NCBI GenBank assembly: GCA_027049035.1
Contig: JALTVI010000024.1
Location: 21,982 to 85,981 of the forward strand
DNA: 64,000 bases
Reading direction: 5' to 3'
Source of the DNA: Sulfurovum sp.
Lineage (GTDB): Bacteria; Campylobacterota; Campylobacteria; Campylobacterales; Sulfurovaceae
The translations under genes were made by a program, and so were the position numbers. Numbering within the stretch: the stretch's first letter is position 1; each line of letters opens with the position of its first letter. Shown here piece after piece: positions 25,969-34,057 of this stretch. The notes below the pieces were generated by a model that worked only from the letters and a program-made list of their open reading frames with translations, had not been told where the DNA came from and made no database searches.

Positions 25969-27888
25969 ATGGAAGCATTGGCAAAGGCGTTTGAAGCCAG
26001 AAGCAAAAAGGTCAACAAGGTTGAGACTACCAAGGCACTGAAAGACCCTATGGAGGTTTACGAGCGTCTTGAGGAGATCGCAGCGGCAGGCTACGAGGGT
26101 CTGAACAAAGAGGACTCCGCCTACTTTCTGAAGTGTTTCGGACTCTTCGACAAGGGTGAGGACTTTATGCTGCGTGTGCGTATTCCCGGCGGGCAGCTGA
26201 CCAACGCACAGGCGGTCCGCATCGGTGAAGTGGCGAAGGAGTATGGTAACGACTACATCGACATTACCACTCGTATGCAGGTGGAGCTGCGCTATCTGCA
26301 GATTGCCGACATCGCAAAGGTTCTTAAAGCACTCAAGGAGGTAGGCATCTCCACTTTCCAGACCGGTGTGGACAACCCGCGTAACATTGTTACCGACCCG
26401 CTTGACGGTATCGCCTACGACAATATCATCGAAACGATGCCGATCTTGACGCAGCTTCAGGAGATCTTCCTTGAAAAGCCTGAATGGATCTCTGCGCTGC
26501 CAAGAAAATTCAATACCGGTATTTTGGGTAGTCTGAGCAATTCCTGTAACATCTTCGGACACGACTGCAACTTCGTGCTTGCAAATAAAGACGGCAACTT
26601 CGGCTTCAACGTCTATCTGGGCGCCCGTGTCGGCGTGCAGGCGCGTGATGCCAATCTCTTCGTCACACCTGAAGAGGTTCCGGCATTCTTCAAAGCCCTG
26701 CTGAGTGTCTTCAAAACCTACGGCTACCGCGACAATCGCAACAAGAACCGTCTGCACTTCCTGCTGCAGGATGTGGGCATTCCTGCATTCATCGAAGCGG
26801 TCAAAGAAGAGGCAGGGATGCCATTTGCCTCAGGCGGTATGACGCTGGTACAGTCACAAAACATCGCACTGGGTGCCAACCGTGTACTGCTCAAAAACGG
26901 CACCTATGCCTACAAGGTCATCGTCCCCTCCGGTATCTTCAGCGGGACGAACATGATTGCGGCGGCCAATGCGGCACAAACTTACGGCAGCGGCGACATC
27001 CGTCTCAGCTACGACCAGAATCTCTACATTATCAATATTGACAAAGAGAAGCTTGAAGCCTTTGAGAACGATGAACTCATCGCCAAGTATGCGCAGTACA
27101 ACAACCTCTATTTTCAGGACATGATCGCCTGTGCCGGGACACAAACCTGCAGCTACGGTGTCATCCCCAACAAACCCGACGCCATAGAGATGGCACATTT
27201 CCTCAACTCCGAAGTGCCCATTGCCAACGCCAATGTACGGATGAACTGGTCTGCCTGCCCCAAAGGGTGCGGGGTACACGGCATAGCCGACATCGGTTTT
27301 GAGGGGTGCAAGGCAAAAGATGCCGACGGCAACCGTGTGGACGGGGTACACCTCTTTATGGGCGGAAAGATCACCCGCGAAGCCAAAGAGGCGCACATCC
27401 TGCACAAAGCGCTGCCTATTGACGAAGCCAAACACCACGTCAAGTACCTGCTGAAAACCTACGCGGCATACAAAGAGCGCGGCGAGACATTCGAGCATTT
27501 CGAGACACGCTTTTTCAGCAAGAACTACAGCTACCAGGCGATAGGCTTCTTTACCAAGATAAACTACATCCTCCGCGACAAGCTGGGGCTGGATGTGATG
27601 TTCGAGCTTGACGAAGAACCCAAAAGCGGACGCCGCGAAGAGTATGAACTCTTCACCTTCGGACTGAAACTCTTTAAACTCCTGACTGGAGAGAAGCGTT
27701 TCGAAGCAGTTACCGGACTCGCCCCCACCCTTGCACGCCCAAGAAAGATAGCACGCGATGAAGTGACCAAACTCAACCCGAAAGTCCCGCCAAAACTCTC
27801 TGAAGTCATCTACAATATGACGCATGAAAACAAGAGTGAGCGCGCACAGGTGTTCTCTGAGCTGCTGGTGGCGCTTAAAGAGGTGTAA
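25969..27888 (+). CDS. nirA: Ferredoxin-type nitrite/sulfite reductase with kinase-C-lobe-like tail
   Basis: Sirohaem/4Fe-4S enzyme reducing nitrite to ammonium (or sulfite to sulfide). It has 639 residues. Two ferrodoxin-like half domains are seen, for example RVRIPGGQLTNAQAVRIGE (~69-87) and ITTRMQVELRYLQI, and the cofactor cysteines are Cys388, Cys394, Cys430 and Cys434 (CAGTQTC and CPKGC). Nitrite is preferred because narK, nitrate reductase and the kinase fusion adjoin. Residues ~558-637 are extra: ELFTFGLKLFKLLTG, LNPKVPPKLSEVIYNM and ERAQVFSELLVAL read like the alphaF-alphaI part of a Hanks kinase and align with EIYAIGVTLYEALT and LNPKIPHWLESVIL of the nearby kinase. Confidence 0.9.
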   Translation: MEALAKAFEARSKKVNKVETTKALKDPMEVYERLEEIAAAGYEGLNKEDSAYFLKCFGLFDKGEDFMLRVRIPGGQLTNAQAVRIGEVAKEYGNDYIDITTRMQVELRYLQIADIAKVLKALKEVGISTFQTGVDNPRNIVTDPLDGIAYDNIIETMPILTQLQEIFLEKPEWISALPRKFNTGILGSLSNSCNIFGHDCNFVLANKDGNFGFNVYLGARVGVQARDANLFVTPEEVPAFFKALLSVFKTYGYRDNRNKNRLHFLLQDVGIPAFIEAVKEEAGMPFASGGMTLVQSQNIALGANRVLLKNGTYAYKVIVPSGIFSGTNMIAAANAAQTYGSGDIRLSYDQNLYIINIDKEKLEAFENDELIAKYAQYNNLYFQDMIACAGTQTCSYGVIPNKPDAIEMAHFLNSEVPIANANVRMNWSACPKGCGVHGIADIGFEGCKAKDADGNRVDGVHLFMGGKITREAKEAHILHKALPIDEAKHHVKYLLKTYAAYKERGETFEHFETRFFSKNYSYQAIGFFTKINYILRDKLGLDVMFELDEEPKSGRREEYELFTFGLKLFKLLTGEKRFEAVTGLAPTLARPRKIARDEVTKLNPKVPPKLSEVIYNMTHENKSERAQVFSELLVALKEV

Positions 27889-27890
27889 AA

Positions 27891-27953
27891 TAGGGAATAG
27901 GTAGCAGGGAGTAGTGAGCAGTCACTCAGAAAATTAGAAATTAGAAATTAAAG
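27891..27953. repeat. Two heptad tracts after nirA
   Basis: TAGGGAA, TAGGTAG, CAGGGAG, TAGTGAG (27891-27918) begin 2 bp after the nirA stop, then ATTAGAA, ATTAGAA, ATTAAAG (27933-27953). Structured element copy B starts 7 bp later. Confidence 0.75.
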
Positions 27954-27960
27954 CTTTTGT

Positions 27961-28082
27961 GTTACTTTTGCACTTCTTGTGCAGATGCGGTTGCGCCCAT
28001 ATGTGCGAAGCACGGCGCATAGAGCATCGTCCGCACAATTGCAAAAGTAACGATTTTTGCCTACTTTTTCTAAAAAAGTAGG
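27961..28082 (+). repeat. Structured repeat element, copy B
   Basis: 91-nt core 27961-28051. P1 is GTTACTTTTGC with GCAAAAGTAAC; P2 TTGTGC/GCACAA; P3 GATGC/GCATC; P4 TGCGCC/GGCGCA; P5 GTGC-GAA-GCAC. The AT-rich hairpin CCTAC...GTAGG follows at 28060-28082. It lies in the sense strand between nirA and the DmsBC-like gene, immediately upstream of that gene's promoter. Confidence 0.8.
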
Positions 28083-28123
28083 AAGTAAACACCAAACTTC
28101 AAAAAGAGTTTATGTTACAAGAC

Positions 28124-28129
28124 TATAAT
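28124..28129 (+). promoter_or_regulatory. -10 box of the DmsBC-like gene
   Basis: TATAAT in GACTATAATTGAG, inside a loose dyad GTTAC...GTAAC (28114-28137). It is 29 bp before the start at 28158, which has AAAAGGA upstream. Confidence 0.5.
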
Positions 28130-28157
28130 TGAGTAACAGCAAAAAAGGAAACAACAG

Positions 28158-29765
28158 ATGGCAGTGGAACCATTGAGCAAACACACACCGTTAGAGAGCT
28201 TCATCAACCACAAGAACGACACCGGTATGCAGTGCGGCAACTACACCATCGACATTCCCAAACTTAAGCCCGGCGAGCAATACCGTTTCCACTTTGACGC
28301 CACCGCCTGTGTAGGGTGCCACTGCTGTGAAGTGGCGTGTAACGAACAGAACGCCAATCCCGACGACATCAAATGGCGCCGTGTGGGTGAAATGGAGACC
28401 GGCTCTTTCCCTGACACGCTGCAGCTTTTCAACTCTATGAGCTGTAACCACTGTATCGACCCCGAATGCCTTCGCGGCTGTCCTACGGAGAGCTACATCA
28501 AGCTTGACAACGGGATTGTCTGGCATGACGACCCAAGCTGTATCGGGTGCCAGTACTGTACATGGAACTGCCCCTATGAAGTGCCTGTCTTCAACCCTGA
28601 CCGCGGCATTGTCACCAAGTGCCATATGTGTGTGGACAAACTCGAAGCGGGGCAGACCCCTGCGTGTGTGCAGGCATGCCCCGGTGGTGCCATCGAAATT
28701 GAAACGGTCAATGTAGAGCAGTGGCTGGCGGAAGATATGGCAAAAGAGGGAGTCGCTCCCCATCTGCCAGACATCGAGATTACCAAACCCACCACACGCT
28801 ACACTCTCCCAGAACTTCCCGAAGGGCAGGAGATACGTCCGGCTGATGAGCACATCCTCAAACCTGCCCACGCTGAACTGCCGCTTGTCTTTATGACGGT
28901 ACTGACACAGGTTTCGGTGGGAGCATTTCTGGCACTCTTTTTGGGACAGCTGCTCTACTCGCTTAGCTTCAACCTGCCAAAACCGAACCTCGTTATGGCG
29001 ATTTTGGCGTTCCTGCCTGCTGCCATCGGACTGCCGCTTTCAGCCATGCACCTTGGACGACCGGGCAAAGCGATGAGTGCGATGAAAAACTGGAAGAGCT
29101 CATGGCTCAGCCGTGAAGCGATCGCTTTGGGCGCCTACACCGGACTGGCAATGCTTACTGCCGGACTCTACTTCCTCGATGTCGGCGGTGCACTCCTGCT
29201 GCTGCTTGAAGCACTCACCCTTGGCATAGGGCTCTACGGCATCTACGCCCAGTCGATGATCTACCGCATCAAGGCAAGACCGAGCTGGAACCGCAAGAGT
29301 ACCACCAAACGCTTCTTCGGTTCTGGCTATGTCGGATTCTTGCTTATTGCTACCGCCCTGATTGCAAGCAACGGCGCGCAGGGTGCGATGGTCCTGCTTG
29401 CCATCACCCTGCTTGCGGGCATGGGGCAGGCGCTGGTGATCTTCGAAGAGGTGATGTTCTACCGCCATCTTGACAAAGAGGACCCGCTCTACTACCAGTA
29501 CAACCGAAGCCGCATCCTGCTGCAGGAACACTTTGGCAACATCAAGAAGTTTCGCATCTGGTCACTGGCTGCCTTTGGCCTTGCACTGCCCCTGCTTGCC
29601 ATCCTCTTTACCGCCAGCGGCCTGACAGGCCTGGCCATCGCCACACTTGTCGTTGCGACTCTCGGTGCCCTGGCATCCGAACTTGCCGGACGCTACCTCT
29701 TCTACCGCACCGTAGTACCGTTGGGGCTTGCAGGGAACTTCTTTGCAGGGAACCAAAGACACTGA
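28158..29765 (+). CDS. Fused DmsB-like iron-sulfur / DmsC-like membrane anchor protein
   Basis: A 535-residue fusion. Residues ~45-180 hold four cysteine groups for four 4Fe-4S clusters: Cys51/54/57/61, Cys96/99/104/108, Cys128/131/134/138 and Cys155/158/170/174. Residues ~240-535 form about eight membrane helices similar to the DMSO reductase anchor DmsC (starting LPLVFMTVLTQVSVGAFLAL). In E. coli DmsB and DmsC are separate. Lying before the NarB-type catalytic gene, it would take electrons from quinol and feed the nitrate reductase. No Tat signal is seen, so the iron-sulfur part likely faces the cytoplasm. Confidence 0.85.
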   Translation: MAVEPLSKHTPLESFINHKNDTGMQCGNYTIDIPKLKPGEQYRFHFDATACVGCHCCEVACNEQNANPDDIKWRRVGEMETGSFPDTLQLFNSMSCNHCIDPECLRGCPTESYIKLDNGIVWHDDPSCIGCQYCTWNCPYEVPVFNPDRGIVTKCHMCVDKLEAGQTPACVQACPGGAIEIETVNVEQWLAEDMAKEGVAPHLPDIEITKPTTRYTLPELPEGQEIRPADEHILKPAHAELPLVFMTVLTQVSVGAFLALFLGQLLYSLSFNLPKPNLVMAILAFLPAAIGLPLSAMHLGRPGKAMSAMKNWKSSWLSREAIALGAYTGLAMLTAGLYFLDVGGALLLLLEALTLGIGLYGIYAQSMIYRIKARPSWNRKSTTKRFFGSGYVGFLLIATALIASNGAQGAMVLLAITLLAGMGQALVIFEEVMFYRHLDKEDPLYYQYNRSRILLQEHFGNIKKFRIWSLAAFGLALPLLAILFTASGLTGLAIATLVVATLGALASELAGRYLFYRTVVPLGLAGNFFAGNQRH

Positions 29766-29768
29766 TGT

Positions 29769-29836
29769 TAGGGAGTAGGTGGTAGGGAGCAGGGAGTATT
29801 TCGATAGCGTTCAGTGCTGAGCGCTGAGTGTTCAGA
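29769..29836. repeat. Two heptad tracts after the DmsBC-like gene
   Basis: TAGGGAG, TAGGTGG, TAGGGAG, CAGGGAG (29769-29796) start 3 bp after the stop, then GTTCAGT, GCTGAGC, GCTGAGT, GTTCAGA (29809-29836). Structured element copy C follows, repeating the arrangement found after nirA. Confidence 0.75.
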
Positions 29837-29895
29837 GTCAAGAAAATAAAACTATTTTTTTGGCTTTGGGCATCTGTTCAAGTTTAAAAAGTGTT

Positions 29896-30022
29896 GTCAC
29901 AGATGCACGCTTTGTGCAGGTACGCAGTCGCCCATATGTGCGAAGCACGGCGACGGAGCTACCGTCCGCACAATTGCATCTGTGACGCTTTTTTTGCCTA
30001 CTTTTTTTCTAAAAAAAAGTAG
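29896..30022 (+). repeat. Structured repeat element, copy C
   Basis: 91-nt core 29896-29986. P1 is GTCACAGATGC with GCATCTGTGAC, three adjacent positions changed relative to copies A and B with compensation on the other strand; P2 TTGTGC/GCACAA; P3 GGTA/TACC; P4 TCGCC/GGCGA; P5 GTGC-GAA-GCAC. The AT-rich hairpin CTAC...GTAG is at 29998-30022, about 40 bp before the nitrate reductase start. Confidence 0.8.
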
Positions 30023-30062
30023 AAAATCCCGCTTTAATCCAGATGGGAACAAGGAATACAAT

Positions 30063-32384
30063 ATGAATCTCATAGACAAAGCAAAAAACTTTCTCGGCTT
30101 CGACATCAAAGAGGACAAATACGCCCTCGTCGACGACCCCATCTTCGGCAAGGTCGCCAAAGCCAAAGCTCCCGACAAGTGGGTACGAAGCACCTGCGGC
30201 TACTGCGGTGTGGGGTGCGGTATGTACATTGGCGTTAAAAACGGTGAGGCAGTCTACTCCAAAGGCGATCCCCTTCATCCGGTCAATATGGGTACACTCT
30301 GCCCCAAAGGATTGAGCGAACACAAAATGGTACGTGCAGATAGCCGTGTGCGCACACCGCTGATCAAAAAGAACGGCTCTCTCCAACCTGCATCTTGGGA
30401 TGATGCCTTTACGCATACTGCCAATGAGTTCAAACGCATTCAAAAAGAGCATGGCAAAGGCGCAGTCGCGGTGATCTCTACAGGGCAGCTTCTGACAGAA
30501 GAGTTCTATATGCTCGGAAAGTTCGTACAGCTTGGGCTTGAAACCAACAACTACGACGGCAACACCACGCTCTGCATGGCAAGTGCCGTGATGGGCTACA
30601 AGCAGACTTTCGGAAGCGACGGTCCGGTAGGCTGCTACGAAGACTTTGAAAAGGCCGATGTGATCATGCTCATCGGTGCCAACATTGCCGACAACCACCC
30701 TATCTTGAAACTGCATATCGCCAAAAACCAGAAAAGCACCGGCAAGAAGCCGACCATTATCGTCATCGACCCCAGAAAGTCCAAAACCTCACAGATGGCA
30801 GACATCTTCGTACCCCTCAAACCACGCTCTGATCTGGCACTCATCAACGGGCTGTGCTACATCATCATGGAGCAGGGCTGGGAGGATGAGAAATTCATCA
30901 ATGAACGCACCAACGGCTACAGGAAGTTCAGAAAGCACATTATGGAGAACTACCCTCCACAGGAGGTTGCCAACATTACCGGTATCGATGTCAAGACACT
31001 CTATGAGCTTGCCCGCGTCTATGCCGGCGCCGATGCTGCCATGAGTGCCTGGACGATGGGGGTCAACCAAAGCTCGATTGGTACCGATACCGTCTCTGCC
31101 ATCTGCAACCTTGCCCTCATCACCGGTAACCTCGGCAAAGAGGGTGCCGCACCCATGTCCATCACCGGACAGTGCAATGCCATGGGTACGCGTGAGTTTG
31201 GTTTTACCTCATCCATCCCCGGCTACCGCAACTACGCCAGCGAAAGTGACAGAAGAGAATTCGCCGAAATCATCGGCGTACCAGAAGACCTCATTCCCAC
31301 TGCACGCGGCTATGCCTACCCACAGATCATCGATGCGATCAACCGCGGCGAGATCAAAGCACTATGGGTAGTCGCCACCAATCCCCTGGTAAGCTACCCC
31401 GACCAGAACGGGCTTAGAGAAGCACTTAAAAAACTTGACCTCCTTGTAGTGCAGGATGCCTTTATGTCCGATACAGCCGTGAAGGCCGATGTGGTCTTTG
31501 CCGCAGCGACCTGGAGTGAAAAGGAGGGGTGCTACACCAACTCCGAGCGCCGCTGCAACTATGCCAAAAAGGCCATTGAGCCACTTGAGCAGAGCAAGGC
31601 AGACTTCTACATCGTTAAGGAGTTCTCCAAATATTTCGGCGACAAACACGACCTGCTCTTCAAAAACCTCAACACCCCGCGTGACGCGTTTGAGGAGATC
31701 AAACGCGTCAGCAAAGGCAGACTCTGCGACTACAGTGGTATGAGTTACGAACTCATCGAAGCGCTTGGCGGCATCCAGTGGCCGTGCAACGAAAAAGCGC
31801 CCAAAGGCACCAAGCGCCTCTACTCCGAAGATATGCCCTGCCCTACCCCTGACGGCAAGGCACAGCTGCTGCCGGTCGACTGGAAGCCGCTGAGTGAAAT
31901 GCAGTGCAAGGAGCTGCCGGTGATGCTCAACACCGGACGTACCGTAGAGCAGTTCCATACCCGTACCAAGACCGGTACCATCGGCATTCTCGATGCACTG
32001 GCTCCTGAAGCCTGGATCGACATCAACTCCAAAGATGCCGCCAAACTCAAGGTCAAAAGCGGAGACCGTATCGCTATCTCAGGCAGTCGCGGACGTGTGG
32101 AGGATGTTATCGTCAAAGTGAGCGAAACCGTACGCGAGGGCAATATCTTCGTACCGTTCCACTTCAACGAGCAGCTCATCAATGCCGTTACCATCCCCGA
32201 GTTCGACCCCAAATCCTTCGAGCCAAACTACAAGCAGTGTGCGGTGCAGCTGCACTCCGAAGCGGTACCGGAGGGTATCGTATACGAAGAGCTTGAGATA
32301 AGCGGCTACCTTGAGAATGTCAAAGTCTATACAGAGGAAGAGACAGCGCAAAACGATATGGCAACGGCAGAGGCGCAAAAATAG
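30063..32384 (+). CDS. narB: Assimilatory-type nitrate reductase catalytic subunit
   Basis: Cytoplasmic bis-MGD molybdoenzyme reducing nitrate to nitrite. I start it at MNLIDKAKNF (30063), preceded by CAAGGAA; a longer frame would read back into the structured repeat. It has 773 residues. One 4Fe-4S cluster is bound by Cys45, Cys48, Cys52 and Cys80 (STCGYCGVGCG and LCPKG), and the Mo ligand is Cys171 in TTLCMASAV. GQCNAMGTREFG and HTRTKTGTI mark the cofactor domains. There is no signal peptide and no fused flavin or C-terminal BFD-type domain, so electrons must come from a partner, most likely the DmsBC-like protein upstream. Confidence 0.92.
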   Translation: MNLIDKAKNFLGFDIKEDKYALVDDPIFGKVAKAKAPDKWVRSTCGYCGVGCGMYIGVKNGEAVYSKGDPLHPVNMGTLCPKGLSEHKMVRADSRVRTPLIKKNGSLQPASWDDAFTHTANEFKRIQKEHGKGAVAVISTGQLLTEEFYMLGKFVQLGLETNNYDGNTTLCMASAVMGYKQTFGSDGPVGCYEDFEKADVIMLIGANIADNHPILKLHIAKNQKSTGKKPTIIVIDPRKSKTSQMADIFVPLKPRSDLALINGLCYIIMEQGWEDEKFINERTNGYRKFRKHIMENYPPQEVANITGIDVKTLYELARVYAGADAAMSAWTMGVNQSSIGTDTVSAICNLALITGNLGKEGAAPMSITGQCNAMGTREFGFTSSIPGYRNYASESDRREFAEIIGVPEDLIPTARGYAYPQIIDAINRGEIKALWVVATNPLVSYPDQNGLREALKKLDLLVVQDAFMSDTAVKADVVFAAATWSEKEGCYTNSERRCNYAKKAIEPLEQSKADFYIVKEFSKYFGDKHDLLFKNLNTPRDAFEEIKRVSKGRLCDYSGMSYELIEALGGIQWPCNEKAPKGTKRLYSEDMPCPTPDGKAQLLPVDWKPLSEMQCKELPVMLNTGRTVEQFHTRTKTGTIGILDALAPEAWIDINSKDAAKLKVKSGDRIAISGSRGRVEDVIVKVSETVREGNIFVPFHFNEQLINAVTIPEFDPKSFEPNYKQCAVQLHSEAVPEGIVYEELEISGYLENVKVYTEEETAQNDMATAEAQK

Positions 32385-32393
32385 CATCAGGTG

Positions 32394-32402
32394 TGCTATA
32401 AT
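32394..32402 (+). promoter_or_regulatory. Extended -10 promoter of thiI
   Basis: TGCTATAAT, an extended -10 (TGn-TATAAT), 27 bp before the GTG start of thiI. Confidence 0.6.
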
Positions 32403-32428
32403 GCCGTACTTTTTTCAAGGAAACCGCC

Positions 32429-33889
32429 GTGGCAGAAAACAGCGTCAAAACACAGAAATTCATCCTCAAACTCTTTCCGGAGATCATGGTCAAGGGGGCT
32501 TCGGCAAAGAAGCAGATGGTCAACCAGCTCTATCAAAACCTCTTTGCACTCCTCAAATCGATCGATGAGACAATCGAGATTAAAAAATTCTCCGATAAGA
32601 TCGAAGTGGTTACCCCCATCGAAAAGGTCGATACGGTACGCGAAACACTCCTGAATACCTCCGGTATCGAACAGGTGCTTGAAGCGCTTCAGTTTGACAA
32701 AACCGATACCCTTGAAGCCATCAAAACAACAGTAGCACAAACCGTTGCCAAAGAGGTTGCAGGCAAGAGCTTCGTCGTACGCGCCAAGCGTACCGGCACA
32801 CACCCTTTCAACTCTTCTGAGATGGAGCGGGTCGTCGGCGGATATACGCTGGCACACACCGATGCAAAGAGAGTCGACCTGCACAACCCCGATGTGACGG
32901 TACGCATAGAGCTTATCAACCAGCAGCTCAATATCATCACGGCCAAGCATGAGGGGCTCAGCGGCTTTCCCATCGGCACGCAGGGTGACATTCTCTCTTT
33001 GATGTCAGGCGGATTCGACTCCACCGTTGCAAGCTTTCTGACGATGAAGCGTGGTATCAAGACACACTTCATCTTCTTCAACCTCGGCGGTGCAGCACAC
33101 GAAATAGGTGTCAAGCAGGTAGCATGGTATCTATGGAGCAAGTTCGGCGCCTCCCACCGTGTCAAGTTCGTCACCATACCTTTTGAGGATGTCGTTACCG
33201 AAATCTTCCGTTCCACACACGAAAGCTATATGGGTGTCACCCTCAAACGGCTGATGCTGATGGCTGCGGAAAAAATCGCCGACAGTATGGAAATCGATGC
33301 GCTGCTGACAGGCGAAAGTGTTGCACAGGTCTCCAGCCAGACGCTGCGCAACCTCGCACTCATCGACCAGGCGACAACAAAACTGGTACTTCGCCCGTTG
33401 GCAACTGTCAACAAACCGGAGATCATCCGTATCGCCACACAGATAGGCACACGCCGATTTGCGGAGAATATGCCCGAATACTGCGGTGTCATCTCCAAAA
33501 ACCCCATCACGCACGGTTCGTTCAAACGTATGGAGCGCGAAGCCAAGCGTTTCGATTACGCTGTCCTTGACAGAGCAGTTGAGAGCGCAAAAACCATCTA
33601 TGTCGACGAGATTGTCGAAGACATCACCGACAATGCCCCCATTGAGATCGTTACCTCACCCAACCCCGAGAACGATGTCATCATCGATATCCGTGCAGAT
33701 GAAAAAACCGTAGAGACGCCTTGTGAAACGATTAAAATCCCGTTCCATCAGCTCAAAACGGAGTTCAAAAAGCTGCCCAAAGCAAAAAACTACCTGCTCT
33801 ACTGCGACAAAGGGGTGCTTAGCCAGCTGCACGCGCAGTACCTAAAAGATGCGGAAGGAGCGGATGTGAAGGTGTACAGGCCGGAATAA
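32429..33889 (+). CDS. thiI: tRNA sulfurtransferase ThiI with rhodanese domain
   Basis: Enzyme making 4-thiouridine-8 in tRNA and, in long forms, delivering sulfur for thiamine thiazole. It has 486 residues, close to E. coli ThiI (482), so it is the long form. It starts with GTG (32429) behind CAAGGA. The order is a ferredoxin-like/THUMP region (~1-165), a PP-loop ATPase with LMSGGFDST (~190), then a rhodanese domain (~400-486) with its catalytic cysteine in LLYCDKGVLS. The stop is followed directly by GGATTGA heptads. Confidence 0.93.
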   Translation: MAENSVKTQKFILKLFPEIMVKGASAKKQMVNQLYQNLFALLKSIDETIEIKKFSDKIEVVTPIEKVDTVRETLLNTSGIEQVLEALQFDKTDTLEAIKTTVAQTVAKEVAGKSFVVRAKRTGTHPFNSSEMERVVGGYTLAHTDAKRVDLHNPDVTVRIELINQQLNIITAKHEGLSGFPIGTQGDILSLMSGGFDSTVASFLTMKRGIKTHFIFFNLGGAAHEIGVKQVAWYLWSKFGASHRVKFVTIPFEDVVTEIFRSTHESYMGVTLKRLMLMAAEKIADSMEIDALLTGESVAQVSSQTLRNLALIDQATTKLVLRPLATVNKPEIIRIATQIGTRRFAENMPEYCGVISKNPITHGSFKRMEREAKRFDYAVLDRAVESAKTIYVDEIVEDITDNAPIEIVTSPNPENDVIIDIRADEKTVETPCETIKIPFHQLKTEFKKLPKAKNYLLYCDKGVLSQLHAQYLKDAEGADVKVYRPE

Positions 33890-33917
33890 GGATTGAGGAT
33901 TGAGGATTGAGGATTGA
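33890..33917. repeat. Tandem heptad GGATTGA (4 units)
   Basis: Four perfect units plus GGA, beginning at the base after the thiI TAA. The unit contains TGA, giving stops in all three forward frames. Confidence 0.9.
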
Positions 33918-33966
33918 GGAAATTTTGCATGGTTTTGTTGAAGTAAAGCTTAAAACTCCTTTGGAA

Positions 33967-34008
33967 GCGAAGATTTATCTTCGCCCCACGCCGGGAATGA
34001 ATTCCCGG
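33967..34008. repeat. Double-hairpin repeat, copy 2
   Basis: GCGAAGAT-TT-ATCTTCGC (33967-33984) and CCGGGAAT-GA-ATTCCCGG (33991-34008). Compared with 9151-9191, each stem has a paired substitution (G-C to A-T in hairpin 1, A-T to G-C in hairpin 2). Confidence 0.8.
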
Positions 34009-34028
34009 TTCCTGCAAGACACTAAATA

Positions 34029-34050
34029 ACCAATATACCAGTTACCAATA
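34029..34050. repeat. Heptad tract ACCAATA, second copy
   Basis: ACCAATA, a single T, ACCAGTT, ACCAATA, ending 7 bp from the stop of the leftward DUF234 gene; same layout as 9201-9229. Confidence 0.7.
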
Positions 34051-34057
34051 ACAATAC

